DNA of 64,000 bases from Trinickia terrae (GTDB lineage Bacteria > Pseudomonadota > Gammaproteobacteria > Burkholderiales > Burkholderiaceae): NCBI RefSeq assembly GCF_005144415.1, contig NZ_SWJE01000009.1, forward strand, positions 1 through 64,000. Reading direction: 5' to 3'. Position 1 is the first letter of the stretch. Each line of letters begins with the position of its first letter. The notes under the pieces are model-generated. The model worked only from the letters and a program-made list of their open reading frames with translations, searched no databases and had not been told where the DNA came from. This document shows, piece by piece, positions 17,503 to 32,231 of this stretch. The translations under genes were made by a program, and so were the position numbers.

Positions 17503-17544
17503 ACCCGCTCCCGATGGCGATGATGACTATGAAATGGATGTTTG

Positions 17545-17576
17545 GCACTGCCTTTTGGGAAAACTATGGGCAGTGC
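17545..17576 (-). promoter_or_regulatory. Inverted repeat upstream of dadA (candidate operator)
   Basis: The 8-bp arms GCACTGCC (17545-17552) and GGCAGTGC (17569-17576) are perfect inverted repeats with a 16-bp A/T-richer spacer, 43 bp upstream of the dadA start in a divergent region shared with the cupin gene. dad operons are commonly controlled by Lrp-type regulators, but this sequence does not obviously match an Lrp site. No regulator gene adjoins it. Confidence 0.4.
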
Positions 17577-17692
17577 GCGCATCATATTGGCTATCGAGTA
17601 GTTTTATTTAATGAATATTGTCGATTTTTTGGTTTCTGATAAGGTTTTTGGGGCCATAAGCGGGCCTGGGTCCTGGAAGGAGAACTCGGATC

Positions 17693-18049
17693 ATGACGAA
17701 TGCGCCGCAATTCCTCCGCAGCGATTCAGCCGGAATTCCCTGGACGCCATCGAGGTTCGCACCCGGCGTCGAGGTCAAGAATCTCGGCAAAGCCGATGGG
17801 CGGGCGATGCAGCTCGTCCGCTTCGCCGCGGGAGCGGTCTTCCCCGACCATCTGCATACCGGACCGGAATTCGTCTACATCCTTGAAGGCGAAGCGATCC
17901 AGAACGGTCAGCGGTTGACGAGCGGATGGGCCGGTGTCGCCGAGCGGGGAACGGTCGATCGCGCCTTCAGAAGCGACACGGGCTGCACGTTTCTGCTCGT
18001 TTATGACTTGAACCAGGCATTCGATTCCGTGGCGCCGCGCGCCGAATAG
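17693..18049 (+). CDS. Cupin-domain protein
   Basis: A 118-residue single-domain cupin. The metal-binding motif is recognisable as FPDHLHTGPEFVYILEGEA (His/His/Glu), resembling the ChrR-type cupin fold. A strong ribosome site (GGAAGGAG) precedes the ATG. It is transcribed divergently from dadA and has no operon partner. Function unknown: such small cupins may be enzymes, sensors or anti-sigma-factor-like proteins, and no sigma-factor gene is nearby. Confidence 0.8.
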   Translation: MTNAPQFLRSDSAGIPWTPSRFAPGVEVKNLGKADGRAMQLVRFAAGAVFPDHLHTGPEFVYILEGEAIQNGQRLTSGWAGVAERGTVDRAFRSDTGCTFLLVYDLNQAFDSVAPRAE

Positions 18050-18215
18050 CGGCCGCCATCCGCCATTTCCCGGATCAAGCTGAATGTGAATTGGCTTTGA
18101 ATTGGCGAGCTTACTGGCGTAAGGCTTACGGGTTCCCCTCTATCAACTTTCGATCGCCTGTGCCGATAAGCGAGGCAAGCGGTCGCGTTCGGCGGCCAGT
18201 ACCCGGGACCCCCGC

Positions 18216-19862
18216 ATGTTCAAACTCAGCTTCACGCAGAAACTGTGGCTGCCTTTGGTGACGAGCCTCCTCGCACTGTTGATCGTGTCGGTCTCGGCGG
18301 CGTATCTGTCGCGCGAGACGCGCATCGAGGAGCGCAAGAATGATCTGATCAATGTCGCGCACGTCGGCCTGAGCATCGTGCAGGAATATGCCTCGCTCGC
18401 CCAAAGCGGCGCGCTCACCGAAGACCAGGCGCGCGCGCAGGCGCTCGCGCGGCTGCGCAACGTGCGCTACGGCGAGGACGGCTACTTCCTCGTCATCGAT
18501 TCCAAGCCGCGGATGGTGATGCATCCGATCAAGCCGGCGAGCGAGGGCAAGGACCTGAGCAGCACCGCCGACGCCGACGGGCGCCACCACTACGTGAGCT
18601 TCGTCGCGGCGGCGCAGGCGCCGGAGGGCGGCTTCGTCGACTACGTGTTTCCGCATCCGAAGTCGGCGGCGGGCGAGGCGGTCGGCAAGATCGGCTATGT
18701 CGTGCGCTACGCGCCGTGGGACTGGATCATCGCGACGGGCGCCTACGTCGACGACATCAACGCCGCGTTCATGCGTTCGCTCTATCTGGCGGTCGGCCTG
18801 TTCGCCGGGCTCGCGCTCGCGCTTTCCGTGCTGGTGGCGTTCACCAACCGGAGCATCGTGCGCGCGATCGGCGGCGACCCCGGAACTGCCGCCGGCATCG
18901 CCGATGCGATCGCCTCGGGCGATCTCTCGCTCGCCATCGACACGCGCGCGGGTGACACCCACAGCCTGATGCACGCGGTCCGCCACATGCGCGACGCGCT
19001 GACGAACACGATCAGCCAGGTGAAATTCGCTGCCGACAACGTCGCGACGGGCGCTCGCGAGATCGCCAACGGCAACGCGGACTTGTCGGCGCGCACGGAG
19101 AACCAGGCGGCGTCGCTCGAAGAGACGGCGGCGAGCATGGGGCAGATCACGTCGATGGTCCGTCAGTCCTCCGACAACGCCCGCCTCGCGAGCGAGCTGG
19201 CCGCGAGCGCGGCGCAGATCGCGGACCGTGGCGGCGAGATGGCGGCGCGCGCGGTGTCGACGATGCAGGCGATCTCGGGCGAATCGAAGAAGATGGTCGA
19301 CATCATCGCCGTGATCGAAGGGATCGCGTTCCAGACCAACATTCTCGCGCTCAACGCCGCTGTGGAAGCCGCGCGCGCGGGCGAGGAGGGGCGCGGCTTC
19401 GCCGTTGTCGCGAACGAGGTGCGCATGCTTGCGCAGAAGAGCGCCAGCGCGGCGAAGGAAATCCGCGCGCTGATCCAGAACGCCGTGGATCAGGTGGGCG
19501 CCGGCGCCGAACTCGTCGAGCAGACTGGAGCTACGATCGACGAAACGCGCGGCGCGATCGGGCGCGTCACCGGGATCGTGCAGGAGATTGCGGCGTCCGC
19601 GGCCGAGCAGAACACCGGCATCGAGCAGGTCAACGTCGCGGTCTCGCAGATGGACGGCATCACGCAGCAGAACGCCGCGCTCGTCGAGCAGGCGGCGGCC
19701 GCAGCGCAATCGCTCGAAGAGCAGGCGCGTCAGCTGCAAGGGGCGATGGCCGGTTTCCATGTCGGTGACGAGGATGGCGGGGCGGTGGTGGCCCGGCGGG
19801 ACGGGCGGGCATCGTCGCGTGCATCGCGCCCGTTGAGCGATGTGCTTGTTGCGAGCGCTTGA
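18216..19862 (+). CDS. Methyl-accepting chemotaxis protein with single-Cache sensor
   Basis: A 548-residue receptor: TM1 at about 10-31, a periplasmic sCache domain ([20 protein letters not shown] near 85-105), TM2 at about 188-210, a short HAMP-like region and a cytoplasmic signalling domain whose hairpin tip reads [20 protein letters not shown]. It reports ligand occupancy to CheA/CheW. sCache receptors of this kind often bind small carboxylates or amines, but the ligand here is unknown. It has no operon partner. Confidence 0.92.
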   Translation: MFKLSFTQKLWLPLVTSLLALLIVSVSAAYLSRETRIEERKNDLINVAHVGLSIVQEYASLAQSGALTEDQARAQALARLRNVRYGEDGYFLVIDSKPRMVMHPIKPASEGKDLSSTADADGRHHYVSFVAAAQAPEGGFVDYVFPHPKSAAGEAVGKIGYVVRYAPWDWIIATGAYVDDINAAFMRSLYLAVGLFAGLALALSVLVAFTNRSIVRAIGGDPGTAAGIADAIASGDLSLAIDTRAGDTHSLMHAVRHMRDALTNTISQVKFAADNVATGAREIANGNADLSARTENQAASLEETAASMGQITSMVRQSSDNARLASELAASAAQIADRGGEMAARAVSTMQAISGESKKMVDIIAVIEGIAFQTNILALNAAVEAARAGEEGRGFAVVANEVRMLAQKSASAAKEIRALIQNAVDQVGAGAELVEQTGATIDETRGAIGRVTGIVQEIAASAAEQNTGIEQVNVAVSQMDGITQQNAALVEQAAAAAQSLEEQARQLQGAMAGFHVGDEDGGAVVARRDGRASSRASRPLSDVLVASA

Positions 19863-19983
19863 GCGTAGTCAACGGCGAATGGACACGGCGCGCCGCCCGG
19901 TGGACGATCGGCCGCCGCGGGTATATAAGAAAAAGAGTTGAGCGCAGCCCGTCGGGGCTGGCTCGCATCGCGAGGAAAACACC

Positions 19984-20238
19984 ATGTCCGACCCATCGGA
20001 AAAGCCGGCTGAAGGCCACGAACCGCCGCTCGAACATCTCGACGCGGCAGTCAATCATGTCGACCAGCTGATCTCGTCGGGAAGCATTGCGAAGGGCGCG
20101 GCGAAAGGGCTCCTGTACAGCCTGATCGAAACGCTCGGCGCGCTGGTCGGCGACCCCGATCTTCCCGAGCATTCGCGCTCGGGCTATGAGGGATTGCTCG
20201 AAACCGCGCGCGAGCTGCGCGTGAAGCTCGGCAAGTAG
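19984..20238 (+). CDS. Small conserved-looking protein of unknown function
   Basis: An 84-residue acidic, predicted-helical protein (MSDPSEKPAEGHEPPLEHLD... ending ELRVKLGK) with no signal peptide or membrane segment. GAGGAAAA precedes the ATG and the upstream gap holds a TATATAAG stretch, so expression is plausible. I do not recognise a family. Confidence 0.65.
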   Translation: MSDPSEKPAEGHEPPLEHLDAAVNHVDQLISSGSIAKGAAKGLLYSLIETLGALVGDPDLPEHSRSGYEGLLETARELRVKLGK

Positions 20239-20451
20239 CGCGCCGCCTGGGCTCGCCGCAGGCCGCGCCGGGCAATGGGCGCGGCCGCGGCCACCAGCGG
20301 GGAAATCCTGCCTGCGACAGATAGAACGGGTTGGTCCATTGGTTCGCCGGCGCGATCAAAGTCCCCGTATATCGCCTATTCCCAGGAAGGGGCTCGGAGC
20401 CGCTTATGCCCGCCTGCTAGAATGCGGGGGCCGCAATGTAGTGGATCGCAA

Positions 20452-20853
20452 ATGAAATTGCTTGATGCGTTAGTCGAACAACGAATTTCCGCCGCCGCCG
20501 CACGGGGCGAGTTCGACGATTTGCCCGGCGCCGGGGCGCCCCTGGAACTCGATGACGATCTGCTCGTTCCCGAGGAAGTGCGCGTCGCGAACCGGATCTT
20601 GAAGAATGCGGGCTTCGTGCCGCCCGCGGTCGAGCAACTGCGCTCGCTGTGCGGCTTGCAGAAGCAGCTCGAGACCGTCAGCGATCCTGCGGTGCGCTGC
20701 GAGCTGCGGGCCAAGATGCTGGCGCTCGATATGGCGCTCGAGTCGCTGCGCGGCGCGCCGCTGCTGGCTCCGCGCGAGTATTGCGAGCGCATTGCGCAAC
20801 GCTTGTCCGAGCGTGTGCGTGCGGAAGTCCGCGATGTGATGGAGCCGTCGTGA
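20452..20853 (+). CDS. DUF1992 (DnaJ C28-type) domain protein
   Basis: A 133-residue protein with the DUF1992 signature: an N-terminal helix LLDALVEQRISAAAARGEFD, then LPGAGAPLELDDD and VANRILKNAGFVPP. The domain is also found in eukaryotic DNAJC28; its bacterial role is not established. The frame is open upstream to 20275, but ATG 20452 starts the conserved domain. Its TGA overlaps the GTG start of tadA (GTGA), suggesting coupling. Confidence 0.85.
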   Translation: MKLLDALVEQRISAAAARGEFDDLPGAGAPLELDDDLLVPEEVRVANRILKNAGFVPPAVEQLRSLCGLQKQLETVSDPAVRCELRAKMLALDMALESLRGAPLLAPREYCERIAQRLSERVRAEVRDVMEPS

Positions 20854-21512
20854 GCCCGTCGTCAGGCGAGTGCGCTGACGGCGGCGCGCAGATCTCAGGG
20901 TGTGCCGTTGCAGCCGCCGCCGAACCCGCTGCCGATCCGTTGTTCCCTCCGTCTGATCTGGACCCCGGCCAGGCCGATGCTCCCCGCGAAGTCTCCGAGC
21001 GCGACCGCCGCTTCATGGCGCTCGCGCAAGCCGCCGCCGAAAAGGCGCGCGCGGCCGGCGAGGTGCCGGTTGGCGCCGTGCTCGTGCGCGGCGAGGAAGT
21101 GATCGCCACCGGCTTCAACCATCCGATCGGCGGGCACGATCCATCGGCCCACGCCGAGATGGCTGCGCTGCGCGCGGCCGCCCAGGCGCTCGAGAACTAC
21201 CGCTTGCCGGGCTGCGAGCTCTATGTGACGCTCGAGCCTTGCCTGATGTGCGCCGGGGCGATCATGCATGCGCGCATCGCGCGCGTGGTGTTCGGCGCCC
21301 GTGATCCGAAGACGGGCGCCTGCGGCAGCGTCGTCGACGCGTTCGCCAATCCGCAGCTCAATCACCATACCTCCGTGACGGGCGGCGTGCTGGAAGCCGA
21401 ATGCGGCCAGGCGCTCAAGTCGTTCTTCGCGGACCGCCGCCGCGCGATCCGCGCCGAGCGTGCCGCCGCTGCGGACGCGGCGCGCGAACGCGGCCCGGCG
21501 GAGCCCGTCTAA
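20850..21512 (+). CDS. tadA: tRNA-specific adenosine deaminase
   Basis: Converts the wobble adenosine of tRNA-Arg(ACG) to inosine. The zinc-deaminase motifs are intact: HAEMAAL (catalytic Glu, zinc His) and PCLMCAGAIMHARI (two zinc Cys). From GTG 20850 the protein has 220 residues, with a non-conserved N-terminal extension of about 50 residues before RDRRFMALAQAAAEKA. An internal ATG at 21015 would give a normal-length enzyme. I chose the GTG because it overlaps the preceding stop. ldcA follows 31 bp downstream. Confidence 0.92.
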   Translation: MSPSSGECADGGAQISGCAVAAAAEPAADPLFPPSDLDPGQADAPREVSERDRRFMALAQAAAEKARAAGEVPVGAVLVRGEEVIATGFNHPIGGHDPSAHAEMAALRAAAQALENYRLPGCELYVTLEPCLMCAGAIMHARIARVVFGARDPKTGACGSVVDAFANPQLNHHTSVTGGVLEAECGQALKSFFADRRRAIRAERAAAADAARERGPAEPV

Positions 21513-21543
21513 ATCGTCAATATCGTTTCCTCGGCACACGGCC

Positions 21544-22470
21544 ATGGTCGCTCATCGTACGATCGAACTGATTGCTCCGTCGGGATACCCGGCGGACCCC
21601 GCCGCCGTCGAGCGCGGGCTTGCCCGGCTGCACGCGCAAGGGCACAAGGTCAAGGGACTTGACGCGACGCGCCGGCGCTTTCAGCGCTTCGGCGGCACCG
21701 ACGGCGAGCGCGCCGCCGACCTGAATCGCCTCGTCGATGCCTCGCGGCCACTGCCGGACGTGGTGCTTGCGGTGCGTGGCGGCTACGGCGCGATACGCAT
21801 CCTCCACGGACTCGACTACGAGGGATTGCAGCGTCGGCTGCGCGACCAGCCGATCGTGCTGGTGGGGCATAGCGACTTCACGGCGATCCAGTTCGCGCTG
21901 CTCGCGCGCTCGGGCGTGACGACTTTCGGCGGCCCGATGTTCGCGACCAATTTCGGCGCTCAAGACCTGAGCGCCTTCACGATGCATCACTTCTGGGACG
22001 CGGTGACGAAGCCGTCCTTCACGCTCGTGTCCGCGGCGCCTCAAGCGCAGTCCGTCGACGTGTCGGGGACGCTCTGGGGCGGCAACCTGGCGACGATCGC
22101 AGCGCTCGTCGGCACGCCGTACATGCCGCCCGTGCAGGGCGGCATCCTCTTCATCGAGGATGTCAACGAGCAGCCGTTCCGGGTCGAGCGTTTGATCTAT
22201 CAATTGCATCTGGCCGGGATATTGGCTGAGCAGCAGGCGCTCGTGCTCGGCGATTTCTCGGGCGGCCAGGCGTTCGAATACGACAACGGCTACGACCTGC
22301 ACGCGATGATCGAGCAGGTGCGCTCGGTGATCGGCATCCCGGTCGTGACGGGATTGCAGTTCGGCCATATCGACGACATGGTGACGATTCCGGTCGGCGC
22401 GAAGGGGCATCTGGTCTCCAATGCGCATGGCTTCAGGCTGACGGCTTCGGGCTATCCGTACCTCACGTAG
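21544..22470 (+). CDS. ldcA: Muramoyltetrapeptide (L,D-)carboxypeptidase, peptidase S66
   Basis: A 308-residue cytoplasmic serine peptidase that trims tetrapeptides from recycled murein. The nucleophile lies in VGHSDFTAI (Ser110), the acidic residue in LFIEDVNEQPFRVERL and the His in FGHIDDM, as in LD-carboxypeptidase A. RGGYGAIRIL is also characteristic. ATG 21544 opens the conserved IELIAPSGYP block; tadA is immediately upstream. The gene converges on the GGDEF/EAL gene with a 20-bp gap and no visible terminator. Confidence 0.92.
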   Translation: MVAHRTIELIAPSGYPADPAAVERGLARLHAQGHKVKGLDATRRRFQRFGGTDGERAADLNRLVDASRPLPDVVLAVRGGYGAIRILHGLDYEGLQRRLRDQPIVLVGHSDFTAIQFALLARSGVTTFGGPMFATNFGAQDLSAFTMHHFWDAVTKPSFTLVSAAPQAQSVDVSGTLWGGNLATIAALVGTPYMPPVQGGILFIEDVNEQPFRVERLIYQLHLAGILAEQQALVLGDFSGGQAFEYDNGYDLHAMIEQVRSVIGIPVVTGLQFGHIDDMVTIPVGAKGHLVSNAHGFRLTASGYPYLT

Positions 22471-22490
22471 TTCGCCCGTCACGGCCGTGC

Positions 22491-25084
22491 TCAAGCCTGT
22501 CCACGGCGTCTCGGCTCCTCGATATGGGTGATGCGCGGCGGGTGGACGTCGACACATGCGGCGTCCGCGTCCTTCCCGTCATGCAACGGCGGAACCGTCG
22601 CGTAGCCGCGCTCGAAGCGCTGGAATGCTTCGGCGATATGCTGTCGCAGCAACGCGACATCCCACGGCTTGGTCAGGAACTTCTGAACCGATCCCTCGTT
22701 GATGGTGTCGGTGATCGACTGCACTTCGGTGTACCCGGACAACAGGATGCGCACGATGTCCGGGTACAGCGCCTTAACCTTCTGCAACAGGTCGATCCCG
22801 GACAGGCTCGGCATGCGGAAGTCCGAGACGATCACGCCCACGCGATGACGCGCGAGCAGATCGAGCGCTTCGTCGGGATTGGTCGTGCAGAGGATCTCGT
22901 AGCCGTCGCGGTTCAACGACCGCCCGAGCATCTGCAGGATGGACCGGTCGTCGTCGACAAGCAGCAGCGTCCGGTGCAATAGCTCTCGCCGCCGGCAATG
23001 CTCGGGAAGTTCCGTGCCGGCGGACAGCATTTCGGCGATTTCCGGCCCCGTGACCGGATGGCTGAAGTAATAGCCCTGCATTGCATGGCAACGGTGCCGG
23101 TTCAGGAACGAAAGCTGCCCTTCCGTCTCCACGCCTTCCGCGACCGTCGCCATGTGAAGCGACTCCGCCATCGCGATGATCGAGCGCGTCAGCGATGCCC
23201 CTTCCGCGCTCGTGGTCACGTCGCTGAGGAACGACTTGTCGATCTTGACGACGTCGATGGGCAGATCCTTGAGGTAGGACAGGCTCGAGTAACCGGTGCC
23301 GAAGTCGTCCAGCGATAACATGACGCCGAGGGCCTTCAATTCGCGCAGCGTATGGGCGATCGTATTGCGGTCCTGCATCAGCACGCTTTCGGTCAACTCG
23401 AGCTCGAGCCGGGCCGGGGCGAGTCCGGTTTCCTCGAGCGTCGCGCGCACCATGTCGGCGACATTCTGTTGCCGGAACTGACGCGCCGACAGATTCACGG
23501 CGACTGGTATCGGAGGATGCCCCTCCCGATGCCAGGCGACAGCCTGCGCACAGGCTGCACGCAATACCCATTCGCCGATCGGCAGAATCAGCCCCGTTTC
23601 TTCTGCAATCGGGATGAAACGGTCGGGCGGGATCACGCCGATTCCCGGGCGCCGCCAGCGAATCAGCGCCTCGACGCCGCTGATCTGGCCTGTTTTGAGG
23701 TCGACCTTCGGCTGGTAGTGCAGCTCCAGTTCGTTGTTTGCCAAGGCCTGGTGCAGCGCGTTTTCGAGCTCAGCCTGTTCTTCCACGCGGGTGCCCAGCT
23801 CGCGCGTGTAGAAGCTGTAGCAGTTCCGCCCGCGTTCCTTCGCGCAATACAGCGCGGCGTCGGCCGTCTTCAGCAATGACTCTGCGTCGGCGCCGTCAGC
23901 GGGATAGACGCTGACGCCGACACTCGTCGTCATGTGCAGGTCGTGGCCCTCGAGCGCAAACGGCGCGACGAAGGTCCCGAGTATATGGCGCGCGATCTTT
24001 TCCGCGTCCGCCGACGCGCGCAGGTTGACCAGCATCACGACGAACTCGTCGCCGCCGAGTCGCGCGACTGTGTCGCCGTCGCGCAGGGCTGCCTTGAGGC
24101 GCACCGAGACGGCCTGGAGCAGGCTGTCGCCGACCGAATGCCCGAAGTTGTCGTTGACGTACTTGAACCGGTCCAGATCGAGCAGCATGACTGCGACCAG
24201 CTGCCTGGTCCGTCGCGCCTGCAACATCGCCTGTTCCATGCGGTCGCTTAGCAGGTTGCGGTTGGGCAGGCCGGTCAACGCGTCGTGGTTGGCCAGGTAT
24301 TCGATGCGCCCCTGTTGCATCTTCCGCTCCGTGATGTCCTGCACGATACCGCGTAGGACGATCGCGCGGCTCGGATCCCGGTCCGACTCCGCCTGATGCA
24401 GCACGTGGTGCTCCGTGCCGTCGGCATGAATCAGCCGATGCTCGAGCGAGAACGCGGTGCCTTCGGTGCGCAGGCTGGTGAACGACTGGATCAGCAACGG
24501 CTGTTCGTCTGCCGGAACGGATTGCAGCAACCGGTCGAAGGTAGCGGGGGTGCATTCGGGGTCGAGACCCAGGATCCGGTACAGCTCCGGTGACCAGTAG
24601 CCGTCCGGGCGTCCCGCCTGGTACTCCCAGTTGCCCAGATGCGCGAGCGTTTGCGCATAGGTCAGACTGCTCTGGGCGGTCGCCAGCTTTTCGAGCGTGG
24701 CGGCGCCCCGCAGCAGATACCGGATCCGGTAGCCGAGCAGTTTCCAGCGCATCGGCTTGGAGACGAAATCGGTCGCACCGGCATCGAAGGCCCGGGCGAT
24801 CGACTCGTCATCGTCGTTGCCGGTCAGCATGACGATCGGCACGAGGCGGCCTTCCGGCAACGCGCGCAGCCGGCGGCAACATTCGAATCCGTCGCCGCCG
24901 GGCATCTCGACGTCGAGCAGCACCAGAGCGGGGCGATGGCGCAGGAAGGCATCGATGCCTTCCTGCGGCCCCTCCGTCTCCTCGACGCGAAAACCCTCTG
25001 GCTCGAGGGTCTCCACGACCAGCAGGCGCGTCATCGCGTCGTCATCGACGATCAGGACCACCGGCGCATCGGAATTTCGATTGA

Positions 25085-25088
<4 letters not shown>
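22491..25088 (-). CDS. REC-PAS-GGDEF-EAL-REC cyclic-di-GMP response protein
   Basis: An 865-residue cytoplasmic protein. Order: receiver 1 (phospho-acceptor D59, K111), PAS (about 140-255), GGDEF (RLGGDEF at 343-349, with the RxxD inhibitory site R336-D339), EAL (EALIRW from 473; [16 protein letters not shown] and EGVET intact), then receiver 2 at 705-825 (D756, K807). Both catalytic halves keep their key residues, so it could make and break c-di-GMP. Receivers at both ends are unusual. Its start overlaps the kinase stop by 4 bp, so that kinase is the likely phosphodonor. Confidence 0.92.
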
Positions 25089-28807
<3,719 letters not shown>

Positions 28808-28853
28808 GCAGCTCCCCGGATGTGGATGGCCCGCGCGAGGCCATTCGGATGTT

Positions 28854-30224
28854 TTATTTCGGCGGCTCGTCCAGTGGCGCAACCCGGCCGTGCGCGATTT
28901 CGGTGAGAAAAACCGAGTTCAACGCTTGATGATTGTCTGCGCCCAGGTCGATCACCACACCGCCGAGGTCGAGATGCTTGATCGATTCGAGCGCTCGCAG
29001 CAATGCCGCCCGGGTCGGGGACGGGCCGGCGCGTTCCAGCCCGATCAACATGACCTTCGCGTAAATGCAGCCCTCGAGGTCCACTACGCCGACGCTTTCC
29101 CCAGGGAAGCGGCCCGAGATCAGCCTTTTGCAGTCCTGCGTCACGTCATAGTCGTTTCGCGGGAGCGGCACCACCTGGGAAATCAGCGTGCCGTCGCCGT
29201 CGGTGCCCACGAGGCGCAGCAGGTCGTCGGTGCCGACGAAGGAAACGGTGGCGAGCCGGGCCTTGAGGCCTTCGTGGTGTGCTGCGCGGATGAAGGCAGC
29301 GATCGGTGTGTACGGGCCGACCATGATGACGACGTCTGGCCGGCCCTCCATCACTGACACGAGACCTGTTTCGACCGCTGTTGTCCCGCGGCGGAAGGTG
29401 CCGGTCGCAACGACGTCCAGGCCATGACGCTGAAGCGCCAATCGCGTTCCTGCCAGCACCGCCAGCCCGAAACCATCGTCCTGGTAGAACACGGCGAAGC
29501 GTTTGGCGCCATCGCGCGCGATGAAATGATCGACCAGCGTTCGCGTCTCGTCTTCATAGCTGGCGCGAATGTTAAAGACTTCGGGAATGACCGGTTTGCG
29601 CAACGACATCGCCCCGGTAAATGCGCCGACGAGCGGTATCTGGGCGTCCTTGATGATCGGCAGCACCGCCGTGGTCGTCGGCGTGCCGACATAACCGAAT
29701 AACGCGAACACCTGGTGCTGTTCGATCATCTCGAGCGTGGCATCGATGGTCTTGTCGGGCTCGTACTGATCGTCGGCGACGAGCAGGTCGATCTTCCTGC
29801 CGTGCACGCCGCCGTGCGCGTTCGCGTCGTCGAATACGGCTTCGGCGCCCGCGCGTATGGCACGTCCCAGACCTGACGCGGCGCCGGTCTGCGCATTGAC
29901 CATGCCGAGGCGGATTTCGTCGTCGTTCACGCCGGCTTCCGCCGCGAAGCAGGCGATGGGGCCGGTCATCGCGGCGAGGCACGCGATAAGCGTCAGCTTT
30001 CGGCACAACGCCGCGTGTCGCAGTTTCTGCCGGACAGCGCGATCGTGCACGCGCGAGATAGACGGCAGCGCGGCGCTCGGGCCGGACGAATTTCCATATG
30101 GGGAGGCGGGGGAGAACTGCAGGCTGTCGGGGTGAGCGGGCGGGGATGGCACGTGCGGGGAGCAAGCAATCCGCCGCCTGACGATGCCGGAAAGGCGCCA
30201 TGGGAAAGACGTGCCATCTTTCAT
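28854..30224 (-). CDS. Branched-chain-amino-acid/urea-type periplasmic binding protein, sensor-linked
   Basis: A Peripla_BP_6 (LivK-like) protein; mature motifs include [40 protein letters not shown] and [18 protein letters not shown]. No permease or ATPase adjoins it; the next gene is a membrane hybrid kinase, which suggests ligand sensing rather than transport. The start is uncertain. ATG 30224 has a good AAGAGGAA site but puts a typical signal peptide ([19 protein letters not shown]) about 75 residues from the N terminus. GTG 30050 would give a normal exported protein. Family is firm; start and ligand are not. Confidence 0.82.
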   Translation of the reverse strand: MKDGTSFPWRLSGIVRRRIACSPHVPSPPAHPDSLQFSPASPYGNSSGPSAALPSISRVHDRAVRQKLRHAALCRKLTLIACLAAMTGPIACFAAEAGVNDDEIRLGMVNAQTGAASGLGRAIRAGAEAVFDDANAHGGVHGRKIDLLVADDQYEPDKTIDATLEMIEQHQVFALFGYVGTPTTTAVLPIIKDAQIPLVGAFTGAMSLRKPVIPEVFNIRASYEDETRTLVDHFIARDGAKRFAVFYQDDGFGLAVLAGTRLALQRHGLDVVATGTFRRGTTAVETGLVSVMEGRPDVVIMVGPYTPIAAFIRAAHHEGLKARLATVSFVGTDDLLRLVGTDGDGTLISQVVPLPRNDYDVTQDCKRLISGRFPGESVGVVDLEGCIYAKVMLIGLERAGPSPTRAALLRALESIKHLDLGGVVIDLGADNHQALNSVFLTEIAHGRVAPLDEPPK

Positions 30225-31277
30225 GCTGCGTTCCTCTTGAATCGATTGCACGAAGTACTACTGGCGAAGTTTCGGGCAGCGGAGCTCATCGGCTGGTCCC
30301 GTATGGTCATCGATTCGTTCTCCATGAGGCCATCCCGCCTCTTCTGGCAATCCACGCCTTCAGGCGGCCGCTCGTCCGGTTCGAACGCCTCGCTGCCATG
30401 CGCCATGCCTTCATGAAAATCGCTGCCGGCTTCATCTACTGGCGACAATCTCGAAAGATCATTCCGTTAGCGATTCTCAGTCAGGCGATTATGCTGAATT
30501 GATGATGCACCCACGGCATGCCGCACCGACGGCGTAGCAAAAGAGGATTATGATATTTATATAGTTTGCATCACGTGCAACTGCAAGGCGGGGGAGAAAA
30601 ATGAAGGCATTTTTTATACTCGAACAATTACCCATTGATTCACCGGTGAGATGTGGCTAGGCTTCGGCAAGCGCCTTCTTTGTGTCTTGCGCAATTTCAG
30701 TTTTGTTTTTATTAACCTTTTTGTTTTTCGGTAACATGGCCCATTCGCGAATGACGAGTCGGGCCCGAAACCAAACCGATTCGTTACAGGTTGCGCTGAC
30801 AAATCATCTTCGAGTGACGATGCCGGACTAATGTCGGCAAATGGAGATCCGGTTGGTTTGCGGAACTGTATGAAAACGTGCTCCAAGTACGGTATGAGCG
30901 ACGCCGATTTCGCCGGAGCGCTTTTGTCGGGCTGCGTCGAGCTACCGGGCCGCTGAGCGGCGTTGCCGGCGCCCGCGATCGCGCGCCTGGTCACGGGCGC
31001 GACAGCGCCAAAAATGGGGAAAACCCGCCCTCCGCCGCGACCGGCGAGGCTGCTGCGCTGCCGCATATACATTCCGTCTGACTCGCACTATCCGTCCGGG
31101 TGTATGGGCGCACCCGGGCGTTTTGGCTACACTGGCCCCATCCTGCTGCCGTCTCGAAAACGCCCGGATTTCCGCAGGCTTTCGAGGCGTCCGAGTCCCC
31201 GAGCCTTTTTTCACGGCCCTGGATTTGCCCGCGTCTTTCGTTCCGTGCAATCACGCGCACTAAGGCATTGCCCAACC
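30225..31277. other. 1-kb divergent gene-poor region
   Basis: This stretch separates the minus-strand signalling operon from puuE. Bases 30480-30760 are markedly A/T-rich, including TATGATATTTATATAG, and probably hold promoters. A 19-codon ORF with a strong ribosome site is at 30601 (listed separately). The remainder, 30760-31277, shows only weak GC-driven open frames with no recognisable protein. Confidence 0.45.
30601..30660 (+). CDS. Possible 19-residue leader peptide or gene remnant
   Basis: ATG 30601 is preceded by a very strong purine-rich ribosome site (GGCGGGGGAGAAAA) and opens a 19-codon frame, MKAFFILEQLPIDSPVRCG, ending in TAG. The length and location suit a leader peptide or the decayed 5' end of a lost gene. 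The frame contains the perfect palindrome TCACCGGTGA. No homologue is known to me. Confidence 0.3.
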   Translation: MKAFFILEQLPIDSPVRCG

Positions 31278-32231
31278 ATGTCACTCGATCCCAACTATCC
31301 GCGCGACCTGATCGGCTACGGCCGCCATCCGGTACAGGCCAACTGGCCCGGCCGCGCCCGCGTCGCCGTCCAGTTCGTTCTCAACTACGAAGAGGGCGGC
31401 GAAAACTGCGTGCTGCACGGCGATCCCGCTTCCGAGCAGTTCCTCTCCGAGATTGTCGGCGCTGCCGCCTACCCGGCGCGGCACATGAGCATGGAGTCGA
31501 TCTACGAATACGGCTCGCGCGCAGGCGTCTGGCGCATCCTGCGCGAGTTCGAGAAACGCGGCCTGCCGTTCACGGTGTTCGGCGTCGGCATGGCGATGGA
31601 GCGGCATCCGGAGCTGAGCCGCGCGTTCGTCGAGCTGGGCCACGAGATCGCCTGCCACGGCCATCGCTGGATTCACTACCAGGACATGTCTCCCGAGCGC
31701 GAAGCCGAGCTGATGCGCGAAGGCATGGAGGCGATCGAGCGTGTGACAGGCGTGCGGCCGCTCGGCTGGTACACCGGGCGCGACAGCCCGAACACGCACC
31801 GGCTCGTCGCGGAATACGGCGGCTTCCTGTACGACTCCGACTACTATGGCGACGACCTGCCGTTCTGGATGGACGTCGAAGTGACGGGCGGCGAGCGCAC
31901 GCCGCAACTGATCGTGCCATATACGCTCGACACCAACGACATGCGCTTCGCGTCGCCGCAAGGCTTCAACACAGCGGACCACTTCTTCACCTATCTGCGC
32001 GACGCGTTCGACGTGCTCTACGAAGAAGGCGACGAAGCGCCGAAGATGCTCTCGATCGGCATGCATTGCCGGCTGCTCGGCCGTCCTGGCCGGTTCCGCG
32101 CGCTGCAGCGCTTTCTCGATCACATCGAGCAGCACGAGCGCGTGTGGGTCGCCCGGCGCGTCGACATCGCCAGGCACTGGCGCGAGCATCATCCTTACCC
32201 ATCCCAGACGAGCCGCGGGGCGACCGCATGA
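31278..32231 (+). CDS. puuE: Allantoinase, polysaccharide-deacetylase type
   Basis: A 317-residue metal-independent allantoinase of the PuuE family: opens allantoin to allantoate. It has the NodB-like fold with GHEIACHGHRWIHYQ and the N-terminal YPRDLIGYGRHP typical of PuuE. ATG 31278 begins that conserved block. Its TGA overlaps the ATG of uraD (ATGA). It is the first plus-strand gene of the ureide pathway cluster. Confidence 0.93.
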   Translation: MSLDPNYPRDLIGYGRHPVQANWPGRARVAVQFVLNYEEGGENCVLHGDPASEQFLSEIVGAAAYPARHMSMESIYEYGSRAGVWRILREFEKRGLPFTVFGVGMAMERHPELSRAFVELGHEIACHGHRWIHYQDMSPEREAELMREGMEAIERVTGVRPLGWYTGRDSPNTHRLVAEYGGFLYDSDYYGDDLPFWMDVEVTGGERTPQLIVPYTLDTNDMRFASPQGFNTADHFFTYLRDAFDVLYEEGDEAPKMLSIGMHCRLLGRPGRFRALQRFLDHIEQHERVWVARRVDIARHWREHHPYPSQTSRGATA

